NCBI RefSeq assembly: GCF_030580655.1
Contig: NZ_JAUQTB010000008.1
Span: 1-64,000, forward strand
Origin: Paenibacillus lacisoli
Lineage (GTDB): Bacteria > Bacillota > Bacilli > Paenibacillales > Paenibacillaceae
Length of the DNA: 64,000 bases
Reading direction: 5' to 3'
Part shown: positions 56,968-64,000 of the stretch, one piece after another
How positions within the stretch are numbered: the first letter of the stretch is position 1
Layout: each line of letters starts with the position of its first letter
The notes under the pieces: generated by a model
Databases searched by the model: none
Seen by the model: the letters and a program-made list of their open reading frames with translations, nothing else
Told to the model about the DNA's origin: nothing
Made by a program: the position numbers and the translations under genes

Positions 56968-58839
56968 ATGGAGCAATTCTTAATTTCACCGTTATTTTAT
57001 GGATGTTATATAGGATTAATGGTGCTCATTTTTGCTTTGTGTTGGTACTTTGTACATTTTCGCAATCATTCCAGCAAGAAAGCAGCCAAAGAGATTAGAC
57101 AGGAAGTTACTCAACTCTTAGAAATAAAAGATATTTCGGAAAGGTTCCATCAATTTAATGATTGGATAAATCAAAGCAAGAATAAATATATTAAAAAAAA
57201 ACTATTATTTGCTTGGGAAGGCTACTATCAGCAATTTATGTACTATCAACAAAAGGGAATAAACTATACCCCAGATATTTATGACTTCTTTTTTGAGGAA
57301 TCATTAGTACAGAGCTATGGAAAGAGAAAGTTTGCAGAGACTGTAGCTGGAATCTTTCTGTCCATGGGCATTATAGGGACTTTCCTTGGTATTGCGGTCG
57401 GCGTATCCGGTTTACATGTAAATGGTAGCTCAGACGCAATGCAATCGGGAATAGGAACGCTATTGACAGGGATGCAAGTAAAGTTCGCTTCTTCTATAGC
57501 CGGTGTATTGTTGTCTCTCTTCTGGCAGCTTCTTGATAAAGGGATTTACTATCCTAAATTGTCCCATGCCTTCTCTGATATCCGGCAAGCTTTGGATGAA
57601 GCTTTCCCAACTCAGGATCAAAGTACACTTCTCTACAGCATGGATCAACGTCAAGAAAAGCAAATGCAGGACTTTCAAACCTTCTTGTCCGATGTGCTCA
57701 TTCCAAACATGGTAAATGGCGTAGCAGACTCTATTCAAAAATCACTTGCTCCTCAAATGGAACAGACACAAAAGATGATGACGGATTTGATGCAGACAAC
57801 AAGTATTAACCAAGCTCAAGGCATGCAGCAGATGGTCGATCAGTTTGTCACGCAGCTAAATGAATTGACTGGGGATCATATGAAAAACCTTGGTGATGCA
57901 TTAAATTCAACACTGGAATGGCAGCAGAAAGTCCATACCGAAATGGGGGCGCTTGTTAAATCGATGCAGGAATCAGCTGCCAGCCAGTCAGAAATGGTAG
58001 AGAAAACAACGGGATTAGCGGAACAAATTCATAATTATACTGAGAAAATTACAGACTATCAGGCTGTACTAGAGAAGACGGTATCGGAATTAAATGCTAC
58101 AACCGAGAAAAACAGTGAGCTGCAAAGTGTAACTTCAGATTTACTTGGTAAGATGACAGAAGAACGGCGTTTGTTCAATGACTATTTTGAAAGCCATCTG
58201 AGTAGGCTTAAAGAAAACGTTGACACTATTGTTAACCAAACGGGTCTTCAAGTTACGTTCCAACAGCGTCTCGAAGAGAACTTGCAGCGTATTGCCAACA
58301 TTACGCAAAGCCAGCAGACTTTAGCTGTATCATTGTCTCAGCAAGCTGATTTAAGTCAACAGTCAAATCAAGAGTTGGAATCAATCTTCGATAAATTCAC
58401 TCGTAATAATGCTGAATTTATCCATATTCAAGATGATTTTAAATCCTTAATAAGGGATGTGCAGCAGGAACGCGAAGACTTGGACGATATATCCTCCAGA
58501 ATTCAGAAAACAATGTCCGAACAGATTGTTAGTCTTGATCACCGTGTAGAACAATTAACTCGTGTTTGGGATTCTGCAAGTGAGTCTATGGCAAAAACAA
58601 ATAAACATCTGGAAACCTCTATGAACCAGTTTGTGGATGAGATGCACCGTGGGTTGCAACATACATTTACTCAATTTGACCAGGAATTAACCAAATCTGT
58701 AACGCACTTGGCAAGCGGAGTCACTGCAATTGAAGAAGGACTAATAGATTTGCCAGATGCAATTCAGACATTAAAACAAGCCGTCAATGAGATTAATAGA
58801 CAATCTAAACGGATCATGAATCCAGTTACTACAGAGTAA
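56968..58839 (+). CDS. zorA: ZorA-like MotA/TolQ/ExbB-type motor protein with long coiled-coil tail
   Basis: Stator-type membrane subunit of a Zorya-like anti-phage system. The 623-residue protein has a membrane segment at about 8-30, a cytosolic loop of about 90 residues and two more segments at about 125-147 (GIFLSMGIIGTFLGIAVGV) and 168-190 (GTLLTGMQVKFASSIAGVLL), the MotA/ExbB core. From about 210 to the end lies a 400-residue, Gln/Glu/Thr-rich tail with strong coiled-coil character, the hallmark that separates ZorA from housekeeping MotA. GGAGGG lies before the ATG at 56968. zorB starts 14 bases after the stop. The region is more AT-rich than the genes to its left. Confidence 0.85.
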   Translation: MEQFLISPLFYGCYIGLMVLIFALCWYFVHFRNHSSKKAAKEIRQEVTQLLEIKDISERFHQFNDWINQSKNKYIKKKLLFAWEGYYQQFMYYQQKGINYTPDIYDFFFEESLVQSYGKRKFAETVAGIFLSMGIIGTFLGIAVGVSGLHVNGSSDAMQSGIGTLLTGMQVKFASSIAGVLLSLFWQLLDKGIYYPKLSHAFSDIRQALDEAFPTQDQSTLLYSMDQRQEKQMQDFQTFLSDVLIPNMVNGVADSIQKSLAPQMEQTQKMMTDLMQTTSINQAQGMQQMVDQFVTQLNELTGDHMKNLGDALNSTLEWQQKVHTEMGALVKSMQESAASQSEMVEKTTGLAEQIHNYTEKITDYQAVLEKTVSELNATTEKNSELQSVTSDLLGKMTEERRLFNDYFESHLSRLKENVDTIVNQTGLQVTFQQRLEENLQRIANITQSQQTLAVSLSQQADLSQQSNQELESIFDKFTRNNAEFIHIQDDFKSLIRDVQQEREDLDDISSRIQKTMSEQIVSLDHRVEQLTRVWDSASESMAKTNKHLETSMNQFVDEMHRGLQHTFTQFDQELTKSVTHLASGVTAIEEGLIDLPDAIQTLKQAVNEINRQSKRIMNPVTTE

Positions 58840-58853
58840 GGTGTTGATACAGT

Positions 58854-59588
58854 TTGGCTAGAGGATTTCGGAATGAACGTCATATGTCCAGAGCTCATGA
58901 AGGCGAGAAAGAAAGCTTTTGGGTTTCCTACACAGATCTTATGTCTGCTTTATTAGTCATTTTTGCATTAGTCCTTATGGTTACTCTGTTTAATACCCAG
59001 TCAGCCTATGAGGAAAAGGAAGCCGCAATTAATGAAAAAAATCAAATGATTGAAGATGTAGTTGGAGTTAAGTCGGAAATTATTCAAGAGTTAATCAAAG
59101 CCTTCAAGGATTCTGATTTAGCAATGGAGGTCGACCCACAGACAGGAGCAATTCGTTTCTCCGGTGGAGTATTCTTTGACTCAAACAGCAGTGATGTTTC
59201 TCCTACAGGACGTATGTACTTGGAAAAATTCATCCCACAGTATATCAATATTCTGTTATCTGATCGTTTCAGAAATGAAATTTCACAGATTATTGTGGAA
59301 GGACACACGGATACGGCCGGAGGTTACTTATATAATCTAAAACTCTCTCAAGACCGTGCTCTATCCGTTGTCCAGCAGATATTTCAGCCGAACTTTCCAG
59401 ATTTCAAATATAAAGAGGACCTTAAATCTGTGATTACGGCCAACGGACGTTCTTTTAGTATCCCGATCTTAAAAAGTGATGGCACAATAGACGCCAATAA
59501 ATCAAGACGTGTCGAATTTAAATTTCGTTTGAAAGATGATCAGCTTATTGATCAACTTCAAGGACTGGGTGATAGGGATGGAAATTAA
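58854..59588 (+). CDS. zorB: ZorB-like MotB/OmpA-domain protein
   Basis: Peptidoglycan-binding partner of ZorA. The 244-residue protein has one membrane segment, YTDLMSALLVIFALVLMVTL, at about 26-45, with the conserved Asp28 expected to carry ions as in MotB. A charged linker and an OmpA-like domain follow, with VEGHTDTAGG and the C-terminal KSRRVEFKF. The start is TTG at 58854, ten bases after AAGGTG; an ATG at 58884 is the alternative and leaves the membrane segment intact. The last 11 bases overlap zorC. Confidence 0.85.
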   Translation: MARGFRNERHMSRAHEGEKESFWVSYTDLMSALLVIFALVLMVTLFNTQSAYEEKEAAINEKNQMIEDVVGVKSEIIQELIKAFKDSDLAMEVDPQTGAIRFSGGVFFDSNSSDVSPTGRMYLEKFIPQYINILLSDRFRNEISQIIVEGHTDTAGGYLYNLKLSQDRALSVVQQIFQPNFPDFKYKEDLKSVITANGRSFSIPILKSDGTIDANKSRRVEFKFRLKDDQLIDQLQGLGDRDGN

Positions 59589-60816
59589 TCAGTATTTTTA
59601 TCTCTTCTCCTTTAAGCCCCAACTATTAAGTGAAGAGAGAGTTAAGATAGAGCAAAAATATAAGAATAAAGCCGCAGATATTATTAAAAAGCGTGGAAAG
59701 ATGCTGCTTCCAAAACTATTGGAAATTATACGCTCTACTCCAAGTGAGAGTATCGCAGAATTGGCCCAAGGGTTAAAGAAAATGGAGGTCCTCATGTTGA
59801 TTTATGAGGACTATCCTTTTCCAGAAGAAAGTGTGGAAACGGTCCAGAAGATTAATCAGATTTTAACGGCCCGTTATTGCATTGAAGTTGGAAAAACAGC
59901 TTGGGTTCTTTTTCAGCATCAATATGAGCAGTCTCTATTACAGGACTTACTGAAACGAATCTACACTGTTGATCAATTTGGCTTTCTGTTATTGGAGGAC
60001 GAACTGCTTCTTGGAATGGAGGAAGCTGTTCTTCATAAGGAGGGAATGGCCCAAGGATTGCTCTCCTTGCTTTTAAAGACCAATTTGAAGACTAAAGATG
60101 CCTTTCATTTATTAAAGATAGAAGAGGAATCGAAGCTGGAAGCTGCTCTGATGAAAGGAATCTTGAGCAACGGATTGGCTGCAGATCGAATCATAAACCG
60201 AGATGGTACTGAGTTTATAGTAAGACTACTTGATAATTACCCCATGGATGAATATAAATCCTTAATTAAGATCTACTTGGAACCTCGTAAATACAATCAA
60301 TTTCATGCCAAAATCATTCAACAAGCGGTGGAACGATTAAGAGATCCGAGAGAACGCAGCGCGGATTGGGAGTTCTTAAGTGAAGCTTCTGTTGGGGAAG
60401 TAAAACGATGGTTAATCCAGAAGAAACTGCAGATTATTTTTGAGAACGACCAGGATAATCAGCGTCTTAATTATTGGAAGAGATTTATAGATTATATGGA
60501 GGATGTCGAACTTATTCAGGATCCTATGATTGCTTTTATTTATTTCGATAAGTTTGTCGTAGTGGAATATGGATCGATAGGAGCAGCTTATTTTTATCAT
60601 CGTGATGGGTTTGACCAAATCATACATCCTATTAGCACTTCCTCGTCTTTTAGCAACAGTCGAAACTCAGCAAAGAAGGAAAGCATGTTAAAGGTACCTG
60701 AGTCTACCAAGGGAGGAATCCTTCTTTTCATTGATAAGCTAGATCATCGTGGAGGGAGATGGAATGATAAATTCGATAATTACATGAGATATTATCTAGA
60801 TGGAGTCTTTTACTAA
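59578..60816 (+). CDS. zorC: ZorC-like EH-signature protein
   Basis: A 412-residue soluble protein starting MEINQYFYLFSFKPQLL. The C-terminal third shows the EH-signature layout: a W-RFIDYM-type helix, then VVVEYGSIGAAYFYHRDGF with the conserved Glu, and finally LDHRGGRWNDKF with the conserved His. The N-terminal part is helical and Leu/Lys/Glu-rich. In known type I Zorya, ZorC binds DNA and is needed for defence. I chose the ATG at 59578, after GGGTGATAGGG; a longer frame starts earlier inside zorB. The gene overlaps zorB and lies 12 bases before zorD. The assignment rests on the motif and on the neighbours. Confidence 0.75.
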   Translation: MEINQYFYLFSFKPQLLSEERVKIEQKYKNKAADIIKKRGKMLLPKLLEIIRSTPSESIAELAQGLKKMEVLMLIYEDYPFPEESVETVQKINQILTARYCIEVGKTAWVLFQHQYEQSLLQDLLKRIYTVDQFGFLLLEDELLLGMEEAVLHKEGMAQGLLSLLLKTNLKTKDAFHLLKIEEESKLEAALMKGILSNGLAADRIINRDGTEFIVRLLDNYPMDEYKSLIKIYLEPRKYNQFHAKIIQQAVERLRDPRERSADWEFLSEASVGEVKRWLIQKKLQIIFENDQDNQRLNYWKRFIDYMEDVELIQDPMIAFIYFDKFVVVEYGSIGAAYFYHRDGFDQIIHPISTSSSFSNSRNSAKKESMLKVPESTKGGILLFIDKLDHRGGRWNDKFDNYMRYYLDGVFY

Positions 60817-60828
60817 GGAGGAGAAGTT

Positions 60829-63579
60829 ATGGCAGGATTATTTGATTTTATAAATAAACGACGGAAGATATCTTCTCCTCAAATCTCACATATTTATGTC
60901 GAGCAGGAGCAGGTCTTCAGTGGTTTACTATATAAGATCATTCGGGATGGTCAATTTCAACAATTTCCACTTAATCTTCGCATTTCAGAGCTTAGGCAGC
61001 TTAATAATGCTGAGCTGCTGGAAACCTTGGAGGATTTGTGGTTTGAAGGGTACTTGGATGCTCAAGAATCAGGCTACATCCTAAACCTTGATAAGTTTTC
61101 AGAAATTCCCCCAGAGCTTCGGGCAAGATTAGAGATCCCACAGCCAACCAAACTGAATTTAAAACTGGGTCACGAAAGTGCTGTTGGATCGCCACATTTT
61201 AAGTTTGTGCTAGAGAAAAGCTTTGAGAATTGGGAACACTTAGAGCGGTCAGCTAAAATCAATGGTCCATGGATGACTTTACCAAACCGACAAACGCTGC
61301 TTATGGATGAAGAGCAATATCAATTTCAGCAGCTTATAGATCAGGCTCCGAGTGCAACGGATCGGGATCAAATCTTTCCTTACGTTGCAGAAGTGAGAAA
61401 CACAGCTTTACGTCATGGATATCCGATGGATGATTACCTGCAGCATCAGGAATACCTGTTTGTAGATCAAGTCGACATTAATTTGAATTATGATCAGACA
61501 GCTATCACATTCAGCCCGAAGTTTGGTTCCTCAGAGGATATATCTCCTGAAATATTAGATCAAATGAGTGCCTCGCCAAGCCGTTATGCTGTGGACACTC
61601 ATAATCGAAAGGTCTTCGTTAAACCTTCTATTATAGAAGAAGCAAACCAAGTCCACCAGATTCCACCGATTATAGGCGCTAATATTCCTAAATTTATTGA
61701 AAATCCTGATGCCTTCTTGCCTGATATTGAGGGTTTGGATTTATCTCAATTCGGAGAGCGTGTAAAGTCGCTTGGTATCCGGGTTTATCGAGCACAGCCC
61801 TTCGTTCATGCTTCTGAGCACGATAGAGGCTGGTTTGATTTGGACTTTGGGTTTACGGCCCAAGACGAGAACGGTGAGGTACATGAAACATGGGAAGCCT
61901 CAGAAATGCAGTCTTTAATCGAACACGCTCAAGAGAATGGTGAAGAATTCATTGAATGGAATGGTAACTGGTTAAGACTTCCTAAGGATGCCGAGGAATT
62001 TGTTGAGGCTACAGAAACTGCCAAACGTGACTTGTTAGCTGCAGGTGGTCTAGTTGATGTTACGAAGCTGCCGTATATATTAGAGATCTATGAAAATATT
62101 AGTCAGTTAGAATTTAACCAACCTATATTGAGAGCTCAACAGGAGATGCAGGATCTTGGTATCTTTACCAAACAGCCACCTGACTCATTTATCGCTACTC
62201 TGAAGCCGTTCCAAACGGAAGGTTATATCTGGATGAAGTCTCTGCATTATCGGAAATTGGGCGGCTTACTTGCGGATGACATGGGTCTTGGAAAAACCAT
62301 TCAGGTCATTTCCTTCTTATCTTATCTGGAGGAGAGTGGAAACCTTACTCCAACTCTCGTAATTGTTCCAAAGACGCTAATGGATAACTGGGAGAAAGAA
62401 ATAAGTAAATTCGCTCCTTCCTTGCAGCGGTCCTTGTATCTTCACCGCGGAACAGAACGAATTAAGCATGCTGAAGATTTGAAGCGGATTGGAATTACAG
62501 TTACTACTTATCACACTTTGGCCAAAGATCAATTGGTATTCGGACAAGTAGATTGGCAAGCTATTATTTGTGATGAAGCTCAGGCAATTAAGAATCCTTC
62601 GACTGCCGCTTCCAAAGTGCTCAAAGCTATGAAATCTAAATTTAGATTAGCGATGACCGGGACTCCGGTAGAAAATGGATTAAGCGAGCTGTGGTCCATT
62701 ATGGATTACGTACAGCCAGGTTTGTTAGGCAGCTTAAGTCAATTTAAATCGGAATTTATGACGAAGGTGGATGGGGAGGAGCATGATTCGGAAGCTGAAA
62801 GAGAACTCCTGGCCCGTATTTCTATGGTTTATAAACGCCGTACCAAGTCGGAGGAATTAGGTGATCAACTTCCTTCAAAACAGTCTGTTATAACACGGAT
62901 TCCGTTAGGTCCAGAGCAATCGAAACTGTATGCTGAGGTTCTTACTTTAGTTCGGAACAAGGCTATGGATGGATTGCAGGCTATACAGAAATTAAAAGCT
63001 TTGAGTTCACATCCTGGGTTGATAGCGGATCAATTTATAAATCTCCCATATGAGCAAGTACCTAAACTGCAAGAAACCATAAACATCATCCGGAAGGTTC
63101 AAGAGAAAGGTGAGAAGGTTTTAATTTTTACTGAGTACATCAAAATGCAGGAAATTCTTCGCTCAGTGATTCGTGATTGCTTCGATATAAACCCAATGAT
63201 TATCAACGGGATGACGGATCGCAGGCAAGAACAGGTAGACAAGTTTAATAGAACCTCTGGGTTCGATGTTATGATTCTTTCTCCCAAGGCCGCTGGTACT
63301 GGATTAACTATTACTTCCGCCAATCATGTCATTCATTATACACGCTGGTGGAATCCTGCGGTTGAGAATCAAGCGACAGACCGGGTGTACCGAATTGGCC
63401 AGGAGAAGCCAGTTTATGTCTATTATCCGATTGTTGCGGATACTAAAGGTTTGACGAAGAAAGGCACTGTAGAGGAAATTGTCCATCAGCTCTTAACAGA
63501 AAAGCAAGAAATGGCCTCTTCCGTAATTGTTTCAAGCAGAAAGTTAAACATTGAGGAAGAGATTTTAAATGGGATCTAG
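60829..63579 (+). CDS. zorD: ZorD-like SNF2-family helicase/ATPase
   Basis: A 916-residue protein with a helicase core of the SNF2 family in its second half. Walker A is LADDMGLGKTIQV at about 483, the DEAH-type box is CDEAQAIKNP at about 582, MTGTPVENGLSELWSI follows, and motif VI is QATDRVYRIGQ at about 847. The first 450 residues form a ZorD/SNF2-associated domain with no motif I can name; it holds a WEASEMQSL-type segment. AAGGAGGAGAAG precedes the ATG. It ends in TAG, after which the same frame stays open for 125 codons (63580-63954). I see no nuclease motif within the chain. Confidence 0.85.
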   Translation: MAGLFDFINKRRKISSPQISHIYVEQEQVFSGLLYKIIRDGQFQQFPLNLRISELRQLNNAELLETLEDLWFEGYLDAQESGYILNLDKFSEIPPELRARLEIPQPTKLNLKLGHESAVGSPHFKFVLEKSFENWEHLERSAKINGPWMTLPNRQTLLMDEEQYQFQQLIDQAPSATDRDQIFPYVAEVRNTALRHGYPMDDYLQHQEYLFVDQVDINLNYDQTAITFSPKFGSSEDISPEILDQMSASPSRYAVDTHNRKVFVKPSIIEEANQVHQIPPIIGANIPKFIENPDAFLPDIEGLDLSQFGERVKSLGIRVYRAQPFVHASEHDRGWFDLDFGFTAQDENGEVHETWEASEMQSLIEHAQENGEEFIEWNGNWLRLPKDAEEFVEATETAKRDLLAAGGLVDVTKLPYILEIYENISQLEFNQPILRAQQEMQDLGIFTKQPPDSFIATLKPFQTEGYIWMKSLHYRKLGGLLADDMGLGKTIQVISFLSYLEESGNLTPTLVIVPKTLMDNWEKEISKFAPSLQRSLYLHRGTERIKHAEDLKRIGITVTTYHTLAKDQLVFGQVDWQAIICDEAQAIKNPSTAASKVLKAMKSKFRLAMTGTPVENGLSELWSIMDYVQPGLLGSLSQFKSEFMTKVDGEEHDSEAERELLARISMVYKRRTKSEELGDQLPSKQSVITRIPLGPEQSKLYAEVLTLVRNKAMDGLQAIQKLKALSSHPGLIADQFINLPYEQVPKLQETINIIRKVQEKGEKVLIFTEYIKMQEILRSVIRDCFDINPMIINGMTDRRQEQVDKFNRTSGFDVMILSPKAAGTGLTITSANHVIHYTRWWNPAVENQATDRVYRIGQEKPVYVYYPIVADTKGLTKKGTVEEIVHQLLTEKQEMASSVIVSSRKLNIEEEILNGI

Positions 63580-63954
63580 TTCAAACGTCTGTGCCATGTT
63601 AGAACTACATTTGAAGAAGGTCATTCTTGGAATCAAAAGGCGTTTATAGCAAGCCTTGAATACTTAACAGGTTTACCTAAGGATGAAGCCCTTAAAGGGA
63701 AAGTTTGGGTAATTGTAAGACGTGACCGCGATATCTCCCGGGAAAAGAAAGACGGACGTCTAGAGAACTCGCCGGATTCTTATCAAGAGAAAAGATTAGC
63801 GATAGAGTTAGCTTCGGATATTCCTGCTATTGTTCTGCTCAAACAAAATGGTACGGCTGCTGGTTGGAGCGGAGCACCTTTTTACTGGCCAGTACTCGTC
63901 GCGCCGAAGAAGATGCAAACTGTTGTTTTTGCGAATCATTTGTTTACGGATTGA
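63580..63954 (+). pseudogene. start-less C-terminal gene remnant, possibly Z1-family
   Basis: The zorD frame remains open after its TAG for 124 residues to TGA, yet has no ATG, GTG or TTG that could start it. The peptide includes GKVWVIVRRDRDISREKK, EKRLAIELASDIPAIVLL and GWSGAPFYWPVLVAPKKM. It looks like the folded end of a real protein. The order (R-R-R-I, then GW--- followed by W-P---P) resembles the C-terminal part of Z1-domain proteins of restriction-type defence loci as I remember them. It is either the scar of a deletion that fused the end of a neighbour gene to zorD, or a tail reached by readthrough. Family assignment is low-confidence. Confidence 0.5.
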
Positions 63955-64000
63955 ATCTGTTATACATGAAAGAAGAGAAGGGAACATCGTTTAATGCGAT

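Noticed and set aside
56968-59588. Flagellar motAB or ExbBD/TolQR genes
   Set aside because: The long coiled tail, the OmpA-type ZorB partner and the linked EH-signature and SNF2 genes fit Zorya better than motility or transport.
63966-64000. Possible start of another gene at the right edge (ATG at 63966 or 63994)
   Set aside because: Only 35 bases are visible and no ribosome binding site clearly decides; not enough to call a gene.

Overview
The window reads as a chromosomal segment of a low-to-mid GC Gram-positive spore-former, most likely Paenibacillus or a close relative. The basis is the Bacillus-type purine operon order (purEKBCSQLFMNHD) under a guanine riboswitch and PurR boxes, a FapR operator at fabH, araNPQ, a yerC gene next to dgkB and rlmCD, DUF4317 and SF0329-type proteins, and a surface protein with S-layer homology (SLH) repeats. 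The genus is inferred from gene content, not from a marker-gene comparison.

Layout. 1-351: 3' end of a ribosomal RNA operon (23S tail, 5S, terminator). 352-6915: fabH, topB, a secreted asparaginase, small proteins and a universal stress protein. 6930-20917: purine operon making IMP from PRPP, with regulatory leader and a structured purH-purD gap. 21000-24070: a quinol-monooxygenase-like protein, an aldo/keto reductase and an mhqO-mhqD-like quinone detoxification pair under an MhqR-like operator. 24310-28878: arabino-oligosaccharide importer araNPQ and ilvA, followed by a tandem 112-bp noncoding repeat. 29298-34157: secreted, membrane and hydrolase genes, a DODA-type dioxygenase and a DoxX protein. 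34302-37343: three regularly spaced Pho-box pairs ahead of a phosphate transport pair, then corA. 37491-42380: a VrrA/YqfQ-like protein, yerC, a CbiX/SirB-like chelatase, dgkB and rlmCD. 42399-42891: a noncoding element bounded by inverted repeats.

43159-52978 is a surface module: a large membrane kinase with two kinase cores, an overlapping response regulator with a SARP/BTAD-type output, then a secreted protein with BNR-like repeats, an X2 domain and a dockerin, and directly after it a wall-anchored protein with two cohesins, three InlB-type repeats and three SLH repeats. The dockerin and cohesins make a plausible self-contained surface docking pair, probably controlled by the adjacent two-component system.

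53330-56428 holds a dihydrouridine synthase and two conserved proteins of unknown function, plus a possible small RNA. From 56968 the sequence becomes visibly more AT-rich and carries a four-gene operon that looks like a type I Zorya anti-phage system: ZorA (MotA/TolQ-type motor with long tail), ZorB (MotB/OmpA-type), ZorC (EH-signature protein) and ZorD (SNF2-type ATPase). It is followed in frame by a start-less 125-codon remnant of another, possibly Z1-family, defence gene. I regard this island and the cohesin/dockerin module as the two most interesting parts of the window.
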